From the NCBI RefSeq assembly GCF_007670255.1, contig NZ_SZVS01000015.1:1-64000 (forward strand): a DNA stretch of 64,000 bases, read 5' to 3'. Below are positions 41,924 through 50,717 of the stretch, one piece after another. Positions within the stretch are counted from its first letter, which is position 1; the number at the start of each line of letters is the position of its first letter. The translations under genes were made by a program, and so were the position numbers. Origin of the DNA: Paenarthrobacter nicotinovorans (GTDB lineage Bacteria > Actinomycetota > Actinomycetes > Actinomycetales > Micrococcaceae). A model generated the notes under the pieces. It did not search any database. It was not told the DNA's origin and worked only from the letters and a program-made list of their open reading frames with translations.

Positions 41924-43258
41924 TTGAAGATCCCTGCACCCGCCTCCGCCGTGAGCCAGGCGGCCAAGAAGCCCTTGTACAAATCCCTGTTCTTCCAGAT
42001 CCTGGTGGCCGTGGTGCTGGGGATCAGCATCGGCTACCTCTGGCCCGACCTTGGTTCCGCGCTTCGCCCCTTGGGCGACGGCTTCATCCAGCTCATCAAG
42101 ATGATCATCGCCCCACTGATCTTCCTGGTCATCGTCACAGGGATCTCCGCAGTGGGAGACGTCAAAGCTGTGGGCCGGGTGGGCGTGAAAGCCTTGATCT
42201 ACTTCACCGCCGCCACGCTCTTCGCCCTGGCTTTCGGACTGGTGGTGGCCAACATCGTGCAGCCGGGCGCTGGCCTGAACATCGATCCCGCCACGTTGTC
42301 CGCGGATGCAGTGAATGCCAAGACCACCACCGCCCCACCCAAGGATGCGGGACAGTTCCTGCTGGGCATCATCCCTGCCAGCGTGGTGGGCGCATTCGCA
42401 TCCAACTCCTTGCTTCAGGTCCTGTGTTTCGCCGTCTTCTTCGGGGCTGCAATCGTGGTGGTGGGCCGGGAAAAGTGCAAGCCGGTCATCGACGTCATGG
42501 AGACGACCCTCGAGCTCTTCTTCAAGATCATGGCCTGGGTGATGCGGGTTGCCCCGGTGGGTGCCTTCGGTGCCATGGCCTTCATCATCGGCCAGTACGG
42601 TCTCAGCTCGCTCAGCACCTACGCACTCCTGATCGCCGCATGCTACGGCTCCGCCCTGGTCTTCATCGGACTGCTGTTCGTCGTCGCCTGGGTCTACCCG
42701 CGCGTCCCTCTGTGGCAGTTCATCAAGTACTCACGCGAAGAGTTCCTGTTGGCCCTGGGCACGGCCTCCACCGAATCCGTACTGCCACGGATCATGACCA
42801 AACTGACCAACGCCGGCTGCTCCAGGGCGACCACAGGCCTGGTGGTTCCCACCGGATACTCCTTCAACCTCGACGGCGCGGCGCTCTACCTCTCCATCTC
42901 CCTGCTTTTCCTCGCCCAGGCCTTCGGCCACAACCTGGACCTCGGGCAGCAATTGGCCGCACTCGGAGTGCTGATGCTGACGTCCAAAGGCATGGCCGGC
43001 GTGCCAGGCTCCGCCTTCCTTGCCCTGTCCGCCACGGCAGGAGCGCTGGGCATCTTCCCCGTCGCCGGGGTTGCACTGCTCCTCGGAGCGGACCGGCTCA
43101 TGGACTCCATGCGCGTCGTGGTGAACCTGCTCGGCAACTGTGTAGCCACGTTTGTGGTGGCGAAATGGGAAGGCCAGTTCGACCGGGAGGCGATGCTTGC
43201 AGCCTTCGAGGGCAAAGTTGCGGCCTCGCCCGTCCCCGCAGCAGTTGCCGTCTCCTGA
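41924..43258 (+). CDS. dctA: DctA-type dicarboxylate:cation symporter
   Basis: A 444-residue carrier of the DAACS family. Motifs are MIIAPLIFLVIVTGI, the hairpin LGTASTESVLP, GLVVPTGYSFNLDGAALYL and MLTSKGMAGVPGSAFLAL, plus the C-terminal NLLGNCVATFVVAKWE. It imports succinate, fumarate and malate. The start is taken as TTG at 41924; a GTG at 41951 is an alternative. It is convergent with the APC permease; a strong hairpin separates them. Confidence 0.93.
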   Translation: MKIPAPASAVSQAAKKPLYKSLFFQILVAVVLGISIGYLWPDLGSALRPLGDGFIQLIKMIIAPLIFLVIVTGISAVGDVKAVGRVGVKALIYFTAATLFALAFGLVVANIVQPGAGLNIDPATLSADAVNAKTTTAPPKDAGQFLLGIIPASVVGAFASNSLLQVLCFAVFFGAAIVVVGREKCKPVIDVMETTLELFFKIMAWVMRVAPVGAFGAMAFIIGQYGLSSLSTYALLIAACYGSALVFIGLLFVVAWVYPRVPLWQFIKYSREEFLLALGTASTESVLPRIMTKLTNAGCSRATTGLVVPTGYSFNLDGAALYLSISLLFLAQAFGHNLDLGQQLAALGVLMLTSKGMAGVPGSAFLALSATAGALGIFPVAGVALLLGADRLMDSMRVVVNLLGNCVATFVVAKWEGQFDREAMLAAFEGKVAASPVPAAVAVS

Positions 43259-43266
43259 TGAATGTG

Positions 43267-43303
43267 GGAACGGGCGGCCCTGTGCCCCATGGCCGCCCGT
43301 TCC
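43267..43303. terminator. Bidirectional hairpin between convergent transporter genes
   Basis: GGAACGGGCGGCC (43267-43279) pairs perfectly with GGCCGCCCGTTCC (43291-43303). It begins 9 bp after the dctA stop and ends 4 bp before the APC permease stop. There is no T-run, so it may only slow transcription. Confidence 0.6.
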
Positions 43304-43306
43304 GGC

Positions 43307-44770
43307 TCAGTCGATCCGCTGGCGGCCCAGGCGGGCGTAGATGTCGGGGCGCTTGGTCCGCAGGAAGAAGGCATAGACGATGCCGCCGAAGAAGAGCGCG
43401 AACGTGAAGGTCATGAAGATCAGGGTCAGGACCGCCGAACCGCCGATCAGTTCCGGGTAGTTGGCGATGGCCAGGTACGTGATGGCTCCAAGGAACAAAA
43501 CACTGATGATGGGTGCGACGATGGTCTTCCACACCGATTCCGGCGCGAAGCCACGGCGGCGGATGAAGTAGACCAGGACGGCGAAGCTCGTGATGAACAT
43601 CAGGAGCAGCACGGCAAAGGTGCCACTTCCGCTGGCGATGGGATACAGCGCCTCCGGTGCAACGCCCAGGACCGCAAAGAGTACGGTCGCCGCAGCCCAA
43701 ATGATGCCCACAGCCAACGCCGAGACGTACGGCGACTTGTGCTTCGGGTGGACCCTGCCCAGGAACCTGGGAAGAGCGTGATCCGAGGCAAGGGCAAAAC
43801 TGTACCTGGCAGCGATGTTCTGGATGGACAGCATGCAGGCCAGGACGGACGTGATGAGCAGGATGACGGCGACGTCCGCGAAAATTCGTCCCACGAGGCC
43901 CACGAGCGCGTCATTGAAGAGGTTCACCGTGTTGCTCGAAGCCTCGGCCTGGATTTTGTCCGCACCAAAGAATGCGATGAAGGCCCACGCTGCCACTGCG
44001 TAGAAGATGCCGATGCCCACGACGGCAAGATAGGTGGCCCGGGAGATGGTCTTGTCCGGGTTCTTGACCTCGTCCCGGTAGATCACGGTTGCCTCGAATC
44101 CGAAGAAGTTGCCCACTGCGAAAAGGAGTGCCAGTCCCAGGGTTGCGTCGGTGATCGACGGGAGGGCAAGTCCTGCGCCCTGCACTGCTTCCAGTCCGTT
44201 TGTGGAGAAGGACACCACATCGAACACAACGATCACCGCCACTTCCAGCAGCATGACAAGGGTCAGCAGCTTGGCCGATAGATCAATTCGGTTGTAGGCC
44301 AGCAGCGTAGTGACAGCGGTAATGGCCAGCGCGTACCAATACCAGGGGATGTCAGGCCCGCCCAGGGTGTTGACCACGAAGCCCTGGAGCGTCACGCCAA
44401 AGAAGGACGGCGCGAAGAAGCCGATGAAAATGTAGCCGAACAGCGCAAGGAAGGCACCTCCCAGGCCTGCGGGTTTGCCGAGCCCTGCGGTGACAAAGGA
44501 GTAGAAGCCACCAGGGCCTTGGACGCTGCGGCTCATCTTCACGAAACCGACGGAGAAGATCAGGAGCATGAGCGTGACCAGCAGGTAGATGGCCGGCGCT
44601 GTCTGCCCGCTGAACATCAGCAGGACCGGAAGGGTGCCCGCTACCGTGGCCAAGGGCGAAGAGAAGGCGAGCACGTTCATCACAAGCTCGCCCACTCCCA
44701 TATTGCCGCTGAGCCGGTTCTCCTGGGTGTGACGCGACACCTTTGGTGCGTCAAGGGTGGTGTTATTCAT
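43307..44770 (-). CDS. APC-superfamily amino acid/amine permease, copy 1
   Basis: A 487-residue permease with 12 or more membrane segments. The start is the ATG at 44770 with GATGAGGATTAC upstream. Motifs are GNMGVGELVMNVLAFSSPL, GLGKPAGLGGA, AVGNFFGFEATVIYRDEVKN and SIQNIAARYSFALASD. The fit is to the amino-acid/amine APC group; the substrate is unknown. A second copy lies at 53957-55417, and the two share not only protein sequence but also the promoter and leader. Its promoter lies just after the TetR-type gene. Confidence 0.88.
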   Translation of the reverse strand: MNNTTLDAPKVSRHTQENRLSGNMGVGELVMNVLAFSSPLATVAGTLPVLLMFSGQTAPAIYLLVTLMLLIFSVGFVKMSRSVQGPGGFYSFVTAGLGKPAGLGGAFLALFGYIFIGFFAPSFFGVTLQGFVVNTLGGPDIPWYWYALAITAVTTLLAYNRIDLSAKLLTLVMLLEVAVIVVFDVVSFSTNGLEAVQGAGLALPSITDATLGLALLFAVGNFFGFEATVIYRDEVKNPDKTISRATYLAVVGIGIFYAVAAWAFIAFFGADKIQAEASSNTVNLFNDALVGLVGRIFADVAVILLITSVLACMLSIQNIAARYSFALASDHALPRFLGRVHPKHKSPYVSALAVGIIWAAATVLFAVLGVAPEALYPIASGSGTFAVLLLMFITSFAVLVYFIRRRGFAPESVWKTIVAPIISVLFLGAITYLAIANYPELIGGSAVLTLIFMTFTFALFFGGIVYAFFLRTKRPDIYARLGRQRID

Positions 44771-44832
44771 GTAATCCTCATCACTGAATATTGAGTTCCA
44801 TATCACAGTAGCGACGGGTTAAGGAGGGGCGT

Positions 44833-44849
44833 TGTGCCATGTTGGGACA
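44833..44849 (-). promoter_or_regulatory. 17-bp operator O1 before APC permease copy 1
   Basis: TGTGCCATGTTGGGACA fits the palindrome TGTNCCA-N3-TGGNACA. It lies 63 bp upstream of the permease start and 7 bp beyond the TetR gene stop. Matching sites stand at 52779, 55480 and, more distantly, 59188 and 46369. Confidence 0.6.
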
Positions 44850-44856
44850 GTGCCGA

Positions 44857-45522
44857 CTACGTACCGACGCGGCTTCCGGTACTGACTTCGAGCAAGGAAC
44901 GGGACAGGGCCACCCCATGGTCCGCCAGGCTTTCCAACTGGGCAGCCGCGCCGTCCCAGCCGGACCAATGGGGAGCGCCGTCGAGCAGCGTAAAAATGGC
45001 CTGGATGGTTTGGTGGGATACCGCCAGCCCCATCTCCTCCGCTGCGGCCGCATACATCTGCTCGTGCAGGCGCTGCCACAGGGACAACTCATGACGCAGG
45101 CCTTCCCCCAGGAAACCAGCCACCCTGTCCGAGGCAACCAGCAGGTTCCAGAGCTCCGCCTCGGGCCTGCTCACCTGCTGGATCACATGGAAGCGGACAA
45201 GGGCCGCCCACGAGTCACCCGCGCAGGGAATATGCTGAACGGCTTCCAGAAGCTCGCGGGCGAATCCATGGGTAAACCAAAGGAGCGACTCGGCCACAAT
45301 CTGGTCCTTGCCCTGGGGAAAACTGGAGTAGAGGCTCGGCGCCTTTAGTCCCAACTCGCGGCCGAGCGTACGCATGCTCACCGAGTTGTAACCGTTGGTG
45401 GCAGCCAACCGAAGGAAAGCCAGGAGGATCCTCTTCCGGGCGTGCGTCTGGGCGGACCAGTCGCGTCTCGACAGGAATTCCAGGACAGCAGCGTTCGCCT
45501 GCTCACGCGGAGATGGACTCAT
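44857..45522 (-). CDS. TetR-family transcriptional regulator
   Basis: A 221-residue regulator. The N-terminal HTH (about residues 26-72) reads RILLAFLRLAATNGYNSVSMRTLGRELGLKAPSLYSSFPQGKD, with two extra residue runs compared with minimal TetR. The C-terminal part is the ligand-binding helical domain. It is immediately upstream of APC permease copy 1 on the same strand, so it may sense the permease substrate. An inverted repeat just upstream of its start looks like its own operator. Confidence 0.9.
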   Translation of the reverse strand: MSPSPREQANAAVLEFLSRRDWSAQTHARKRILLAFLRLAATNGYNSVSMRTLGRELGLKAPSLYSSFPQGKDQIVAESLLWFTHGFARELLEAVQHIPCAGDSWAALVRFHVIQQVSRPEAELWNLLVASDRVAGFLGEGLRHELSLWQRLHEQMYAAAAEEMGLAVSHQTIQAIFTLLDGAPHWSGWDGAAAQLESLADHGVALSRSLLEVSTGSRVGT

Positions 45523-45553
45523 TTCATCCTCAAAGGGCGGTAATAGAATGAGT

Positions 45554-45571
45554 CTAACTAACAGTCGTTAG
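45554..45571. promoter_or_regulatory. Putative TetR-type operator
   Basis: CTAAC-TAACAGTC-GTTAG, an inverted repeat with a nested TAAC-AGTC-GTTA core, lies 32-49 bp upstream of the TetR gene start. The CTAAC/GTTAG half-sites are common for TetR-family self-regulation. Confidence 0.55.
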
Positions 45572-45992
45572 CTTTAGAACACCGGAGCCACACCGAATCG
45601 CCTCGCCCAATGAGGCAATCGGCAAAACGCTCCCCTACCCGGCCTACTACGAGGTCGTCCGTGTAGCCGTCGCAGCTTGTGAGAGTGACGCCAAGGGCAG
45701 AGAGTATGAGGGAACCCTGGGGCACGGTCTTAACGCGCCTCCCTGCGTAGCCCATCTGATGCCAGTGACTCCCCCACGGCACCTCGATCAAGGCAGAGGC
45801 TGCAGGCGCCGCGAATGACCTGACCGTGTGCTTGGTCCGGCACAGGCGCCTGATCAACGTCCGCGGCGGCATGTCCAGAAGCAGGCACGCCGTCGCCAGG
45901 TCCGGCCCCGCGGAACCGCCGAAGTCGACCGGAATGATGAGGGTTGAGGGCGGGTCCCCCGGTGCTGGCCCTACCGGGGACGCGGTTGCCAT
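45558..45992 (-). CDS. Hypothetical protein, 144 aa (uncertain)
   Basis: A possible gene from the ATG at 45992 (MATASPVGPAPGDPPSTLII), with GGGAGGG just upstream. The middle part (PVDFGGSAGPDLATACLLLD, later LIEVPWGSHWHQMGYAGRR) has a plausible protein composition, but I recognise no family. Its end overlaps the TetR operator. The 45,600-46,400 stretch is the least well explained coding space of the window, and the frame may be a decayed gene. Confidence 0.35.
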   Translation of the reverse strand: MATASPVGPAPGDPPSTLIIPVDFGGSAGPDLATACLLLDMPPRTLIRRLCRTKHTVRSFAAPAASALIEVPWGSHWHQMGYAGRRVKTVPQGSLILSALGVTLTSCDGYTDDLVVGRVGERFADCLIGRGDSVWLRCSKANDC

Positions 45993-46101
45993 CCCTCCCG
46001 ATTCACGACTGTCCAACTCTGCCTCTTGGAACGAAGGAAGCGGCCGCAGCGCCTGAACACAGTGCCAGGGAACAAGCGCTACGGACCGCAGACTATGGGT
46101 G

Positions 46102-46308
46102 TCAGGAGCCAGGCGTTGGCCAGGGCGAGGCATCGCTGGTATCGCGGCCTTCTGCCATGTCCTGAAGGAGACGGTGAACGAGTTTCCCCGAGCGCTTCAG
46201 TTGAAGGTCGGTCCGTTCGCCGAGATCGGTTTCGTTGAAGTGTGCCGATGCCCGAAGCCACTCGACATGCCGTCCGTGTGCGAGCTTCTTGTTCATCATC
46301 GAGATCAA
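46102..46308 (-). CDS. Small hypothetical protein, 68 aa (uncertain)
   Basis: MISMMNKKLAHGRHVEWLRA starts a short, charged, helical protein (DLQLKRSGKLVHRLLQDMAEGR). The N-terminus offers three Met codons (46308, 46299, 46296). There is no strong RBS. An O-type palindrome (46369-46385) lies about 60 bp upstream, and the preceding gene on this strand ends at 46427. I do not know what it is. Confidence 0.35.
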   Translation of the reverse strand: MISMMNKKLAHGRHVEWLRASAHFNETDLGERTDLQLKRSGKLVHRLLQDMAEGRDTSDASPWPTPGS

Positions 46309-46368
46309 CTCTCAAATAGGTGGGTTATTGGGCTACTTCCAGCATCCGTCCCGGCGCCGCGGCCTAAC

Positions 46369-46385
46369 CGTGTCAGTTTGGGACA
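46369..46385. promoter_or_regulatory. 17-bp operator-like site O5 (imperfect)
   Basis: CGTGTCAGTTTGGGACA matches TGTNNCA-N3-TGNNACA except for its first base. A further TTGGGACAC half-site follows at once (46389-46397). It lies between the small membrane-protein gene and the 68-aa frame. Confidence 0.4.
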
Positions 46386-46426
46386 CGGTTGGGACACCCT
46401 CCGGACGCGGTCTGCATCGGCCGAAA

Positions 46427-46624
46427 TCAGCCAATGCTGATGCCCGCAGCGACGATGAAAACACCGCTCGCAGCAACCAGGAAGGCCGCGGCTCCCACGG
46501 GAACCGCATGGACGCCCCGAAAGCTGGCCGCGGCCCGGGCTTCACGGGACGATCCAGCGAAATGCCCGCCCGCCAAGCGCAATCCGGCCGCCACGAGGAT
46601 GAAGAAAATGCCGACGTACACCAC
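46427..46624 (-). CDS. Small two-helix membrane protein
   Basis: A 65-residue protein with two hydrophobic segments (VYVGIFFILVAAGLRLAGG and GAAAFLVAASGVFIVAAGIS) joined by a basic loop. The start is GTG at 46624, directly adjacent to the TAA of the FAD/Fe-S oxidase, which argues for translational coupling and for a real gene. It could anchor the oxidase to the membrane or serve it in some other way; this is inference from position. Confidence 0.7.
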   Translation of the reverse strand: MVYVGIFFILVAAGLRLAGGHFAGSSREARAAASFRGVHAVPVGAAAFLVAASGVFIVAAGISIG

Positions 46625-49576
46625 TTAGTCCTCCGTCCATCGGGCATTCAGCGAGTCCAAGGCAATCGCCAGGTGTTTGCTGGAGCGATCGGGGTCAATC
46701 TGCGAAACCTGCATGGCACAGCTGAACCCGTCGGTGAGCACGAGCCCGTCACACCTGTCCAGCGCCGGCACAATGGAATGCTCGGCTACCTTCATGGACA
46801 TGTCGAAGTGCTCCGCCTCAAAGCCAAAGTTTCCAGCCACTCCACAGCACGACGACGATTCCACGACGTTCGGCACTCCCCACGCCTCCAGGACCCGTTT
46901 CTGGGCACCCGAACCAAACACGGCGTGTTCGTGGCAGTGCGTTTGCAGGACAGCGGTTTCGGGCGGAACCGCTGACGGCTTCCAGCCACGCTTGATCGCT
47001 TCGTCGATCGCCACGGAAAACGAGCGGACCCGGGCGGCGACGCGCGCGGCAGCTGCACCGCCCACCATTTTTGGACCTTCGTCGCGGATGGCCGCCGCGC
47101 AACTGGGCTCCAACACCACAATGTCCCGGTCCGTGCCGTCGTCGAGCCTGCTGATCAGCCTGGCCAGCCGCCGTCGGGCACCGTCGCGCTGACCGGTGGA
47201 AATCCACGTCAGTCCGCAGCAGGCGTCCGGCGTGCACCCTACAGAACGACCAGAGTCGCGCAGCACCCGGGCTGCGGCGGGGACCACCTCGGGCCGGAAC
47301 GCGCGGGTGAAGCTGTCAATGAACAGGAGAATATCCGCGTTGTCCGCGAATTGGGCTTCCCGGACCCGCCGCCGTATGCGAGCCGCCAGCGCGAAATCCG
47401 GGAGCCGTCGTCGTGCGCTGACGCCCAGCTTTTCGCCCACCCAACGGAGCGGACGGAAGCCGGTCCCCGCGTTGGCGAGGGGTGCGATGCGCGTCAACAG
47501 CGGCAGCCACCGCGGCAGCCAACCGATCGAATAATGGGTGAAGGGCCGGATCTTGCCGCGGTAGTGCTCATCCACCAATTCCGACTTGGCCTCCGCGATA
47601 TCCACCCCCGTGGGGCAGTCAGCCGAGCAGGCCTTGCAGGATAGGCACAGATCCAGGGCTTCCCGCACCTCGGGGCTGGACCAGCCGCCGTGGCTCGTGC
47701 CTTTGGTCCGGGTAAGTTCCTGCAGGATCCTCGCCCTGCCCCGCGTCGAGTCCTTCTCGTCCTTCGTGGCGCGGTAGCTGGGACACATGAAACCACCGGT
47801 GGTCGCCCGGCAGCGGCCCACACCGATGCACGCGTGGGTATTCCCAACGAACGGGCTCGCCACCGGGAGCAGGCTCCGGTTTCCGGAAGAAGGCACGACG
47901 GCGGTACCCGGCACCGCGGCCGCCTCGCCGTGGGCGGGGCCCGGCAGGGGCACGTCCTCAAGGGCCAGGGAGGCAGCGAAGCGCTCGGGATCCACGATGA
48001 TTCCCGGATTCAGGATTCCGGCAGGATCCCAGAGGTGTTTGAACGCCCTGAAGATGCCCACCATGGCGGGCGAATACATCACGTCCAGCAGTTCGCTGCG
48101 TGCCCGGCCGTCCCCGTGTTCCCCGGAAAGGGAGCCGCCGTGAGCCACAACGAGGGCCGCTGCTTCGCGGGTGAAGTTCTCAAAGGACTCCCGGCCAGCA
48201 TCGCTTCGGAGGTCATAATCCAGGCGCATGTGCACGCAGCCCGCACCAAAATGCCCGTACATGAAGGCGGTGTAGCCGTACTTCTCCACGAGGGGCAGCA
48301 GTTCCGCGAGGTAGTCCGCCAAGCGCTCGGGAGCGACGGCGGAATCCTCCCAGCCGGGCCAGGTCTGGACACCGTCGATCCTGCGTGAGGAAAGCCCGGC
48401 GCCGTCTTCGCGGACCCGCCACAGCTTGGCCCGCTCTCCCGGCTCGGTGACGATCGCGTGGTCCACCACGCGGTCGTCAGCTTTGAGTTTCTCCAGCAGC
48501 CGGTCGCAGTCAGCGGCGGCTTGTTCCATGGTGTCCGCCGGGAACTCGACCATCAGGAACGCCTTGCCCTGCGGAAGGGAGTCCACGCTGGCGGCACCCC
48601 GGCGGTGGCGCATGATGTCCACAATCGAGGCATCCAGGCCTTCGATGGCGCTTGGCTTGGCCGCAAGGATGGTCATCACATCACGGGCCGAATCGATGGT
48701 GTTCGCGTAGCCGAGGCACAGGAGTGCCGTGGTCCGGGGCTTCGGCACCAATCCCACCTTGGCCCGGACCACCAGCGCGCACGTGCCTTCGCTTCCTGCC
48801 AGGGCGGCCGCCACATCCAGGCCGTTCTCGGGCAGGAGGTGTCCCAGGTGGTAGCCGGAGACCTGCCGGGGAATGTTTCCCAGCTCAACCCGGAGCGGGG
48901 CCAGGTTGGCTTGGGCCAACTCCTTCAGGGCCGCCAACAGTTCCGCGGCCCGGGCAACTGAGTGCTGGTCACCCGCGTCCACGGCCCGGAGGAAGTCGCG
49001 TCCCGCATGCAGGTGGGCTCCGTCCGCCGTCACCAGTTGTATTTCCTGCACGTGCTGGGTCATTCGTCCGTAGGCCACCGAGTGGTTTCCGCAGGCGTCG
49101 TTGCCGATGGAGCCGCCAATGGTGGCCCGGGTCATGGACGAAGGGTCCGGGGCGAAGGTCAGCTCCCCGCCGCTCGCCTTCTCGACGTAGGAGCGCAGTT
49201 CGCCGAGGACGACGCCGGCGTCCGCCCAGACCGCCGCCGCGCCGCCGTCGAGCTCTCCCACGGAGGTCAAGCGGCGCGAAAGGTCGATAACCAAGGACTG
49301 GCCGATTGCGTTGCCTGCCATGGACGTCCCGCCGCCACGCGCGGTAACCGGGACGCCTAGCGTGGAACAGGCGCTCAACACCTTCCTGACGTCCTTGACG
49401 TTCGCGGGGAAGGCGACGGCGGCGGGCCGGACACGGTAGTTGGAAGCATCGTAGGAGTACTCGGAGAGCCGTCGCGGGGAGTCATCCACCTCGATGCCTT
49501 GTCCGCGCAGGGCGGCAAGCAACTGCTCTACTTTCGTGTCTCTGTCGTCACCATGGGGCATGTTGGCCGTCTCCAA
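46625..49576 (-). CDS. Fused FAD-linked/Fe-S oxidase (D-lactate/glycolate dehydrogenase type)
   Basis: A 983-residue fusion. The N-terminal half is a GlcD-like FAD domain (VTARGGGTSMAGNAIGQ near residue 80, then the vanillyl-alcohol-oxidase-type cap). From about residue 600 a GlcF-like ferredoxin part has CIGVGRCRATTGGFMCPSY and LCLSCKACSADCPTGVD, and two CCG domains (CCGLTW and CCGVAGNFGFE). It should oxidise a D-2-hydroxyacid (D-lactate, glycolate or a longer sugar-derived acid) and pass electrons to the respiratory chain. GTG/ATG alternatives exist 15 bp apart. A terminator separates it from the ABC transporter; a small membrane protein follows directly. Confidence 0.9.
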   Translation of the reverse strand: METANMPHGDDRDTKVEQLLAALRGQGIEVDDSPRRLSEYSYDASNYRVRPAAVAFPANVKDVRKVLSACSTLGVPVTARGGGTSMAGNAIGQSLVIDLSRRLTSVGELDGGAAAVWADAGVVLGELRSYVEKASGGELTFAPDPSSMTRATIGGSIGNDACGNHSVAYGRMTQHVQEIQLVTADGAHLHAGRDFLRAVDAGDQHSVARAAELLAALKELAQANLAPLRVELGNIPRQVSGYHLGHLLPENGLDVAAALAGSEGTCALVVRAKVGLVPKPRTTALLCLGYANTIDSARDVMTILAAKPSAIEGLDASIVDIMRHRRGAASVDSLPQGKAFLMVEFPADTMEQAAADCDRLLEKLKADDRVVDHAIVTEPGERAKLWRVREDGAGLSSRRIDGVQTWPGWEDSAVAPERLADYLAELLPLVEKYGYTAFMYGHFGAGCVHMRLDYDLRSDAGRESFENFTREAAALVVAHGGSLSGEHGDGRARSELLDVMYSPAMVGIFRAFKHLWDPAGILNPGIIVDPERFAASLALEDVPLPGPAHGEAAAVPGTAVVPSSGNRSLLPVASPFVGNTHACIGVGRCRATTGGFMCPSYRATKDEKDSTRGRARILQELTRTKGTSHGGWSSPEVREALDLCLSCKACSADCPTGVDIAEAKSELVDEHYRGKIRPFTHYSIGWLPRWLPLLTRIAPLANAGTGFRPLRWVGEKLGVSARRRLPDFALAARIRRRVREAQFADNADILLFIDSFTRAFRPEVVPAAARVLRDSGRSVGCTPDACCGLTWISTGQRDGARRRLARLISRLDDGTDRDIVVLEPSCAAAIRDEGPKMVGGAAAARVAARVRSFSVAIDEAIKRGWKPSAVPPETAVLQTHCHEHAVFGSGAQKRVLEAWGVPNVVESSSCCGVAGNFGFEAEHFDMSMKVAEHSIVPALDRCDGLVLTDGFSCAMQVSQIDPDRSSKHLAIALDSLNARWTED

Positions 49577-49638
49577 TTCGTAGTGGTCCGCTGGAAGTTT
49601 AGGCAGGCCCGCCCCCTGCTGGAATGTGCCAAAACAGA

Positions 49639-49670
49639 ACGGGCACAGCGGAGGGATCCGCTGTGCCCGT
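49639..49670. terminator. Terminator after the sugar ABC operon
   Basis: ACGGGCACAGCGGA (49639-49652) and TCCGCTGTGCCCGT (49657-49670) form a perfect 14-bp stem. It is followed by TTTT on the + strand and by TTCTGTTTT on the minus strand, and lies 19 bp past the binding-protein stop. Confidence 0.85.
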
Positions 49671-49688
49671 TTTTGGGTCTGGAAGAGG

Positions 49689-50657
49689 CTACTTCAGGAA
49701 CTCGGACAGGTTGTCCTTGGTGATGAGCGTGAACGGCAGGGTGTAGCGGTTGTCCACGTTTCCGCCGTTCAGGAAGTCGGTGACCACTTCAACAGCTTTG
49801 ACGCCCTGGCCCGCTGAGTCCTGGCGGACGGTGGCGGACATGGTGCCACCCTTGATGTCCTGCAGCGCCGGCTCGGTGCCGTCGACGCCTACCACGGCCT
49901 TGAACTCGGCAGTGCGGCCGGCGTCGGCAATGGCGGAGGCGGCACCGATGGCCATCTCATCGTTGTTGGCAACGACCGCGTCGATCTGGCCGGACGGGAA
50001 GCGCTGCAGGGTGTCCTCCATGTTGCGCTTGGCGTCATCGCGGCTGCCCTTGGCCTGGAATTCGGCCACGATCTTGAAGTTCTTGTTGATGGTCTTGTCG
50101 AAGCCGTTCTTACGGCGATCGGTCCACGAGGCGCCGTAGATGCCGGCTGCGAACACGAGGTTTCCGCCGTTGGGCATCAGTTTGTTGAGGTATTCGGCCT
50201 GCATCTGGCCGGCCACCGTGTCATCCACGCCGATGTAGCTCTTGTAGCCAACATCCGAGCCCTCAGCGAACTCTGTGGACAGGATGAACAGGGGGATATT
50301 GGCCGCAATGACCCGCTTGGCCGCGTTCTGGCTGGCATCGCCATCCAGGGGCTGCATGATCACGGCATCCACTTGGCGGGTGAGGAGGTCCTCAACCTGG
50401 TTCAGTTCGCTGCCAACGTCCTTCTTGGAGTCGGTGATGTTGAGCTTGACGCCCTTTTCATCGGCCGTCTTCTTCATGGCGTCGGTCATGTGGGCCAGGT
50501 CCGGGTCCTGCAGGTCAAGGACCACAACGCCGATGTTGTAGGTCTTGGCCGCCCCGCCGCTGCTGGTCGCGTTGCTGCTTCCCGCGCAGCCGGTAAGGGT
50601 GAGTGCCCCCGCTGCCATCATGGCGACCGCCGCGGCGATCTTACGTCGCATACCCAT
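49689..50657 (-). CDS. Sugar ABC transporter substrate-binding lipoprotein
   Basis: A 322-residue lipoprotein of the RbsB/XylF-like family, with lipobox LTGCAG near residue 24. NIGVVVLDLQDPDLAHMTDAMKK and DAVIMQPLDGDASQNAAKRVI belong to the first lobe, VVANNDEMAIGAASAI to the second, and VGVDGTEPALQDIKGG to the ligand hinge. The bound ligand is a monosaccharide or polyol; inositol or a related cyclitol fits the neighbours. It is the last gene of an ATPase-permease-binding-protein unit. Confidence 0.92.
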   Translation of the reverse strand: MGMRRKIAAAVAMMAAGALTLTGCAGSSNATSSGGAAKTYNIGVVVLDLQDPDLAHMTDAMKKTADEKGVKLNITDSKKDVGSELNQVEDLLTRQVDAVIMQPLDGDASQNAAKRVIAANIPLFILSTEFAEGSDVGYKSYIGVDDTVAGQMQAEYLNKLMPNGGNLVFAAGIYGASWTDRRKNGFDKTINKNFKIVAEFQAKGSRDDAKRNMEDTLQRFPSGQIDAVVANNDEMAIGAASAIADAGRTAEFKAVVGVDGTEPALQDIKGGTMSATVRQDSAGQGVKAVEVVTDFLNGGNVDNRYTLPFTLITKDNLSEFLK

Positions 50658-50717
50658 GGTTGTTCCTTTCAGTGGTTTTGTCTGTGCGTTGGGAGATTGT
50701 TGTAGTGCTTTGCCGGG

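Noticed and set aside
41887..43407. 506-codon + strand frame overlapping dctA
   Set aside because: Out of frame with the DctA signatures and rich in Arg/His/Pro; a shadow frame.
44890..44910. CRP/GlxR-type site TGTGA-N6-TCACA in the permease leaders
   Set aside because: Only the left half (TGTGAT) is good; the right half (ACTCA/ACTCT) does not fit, although the sequence is conserved between the copies.
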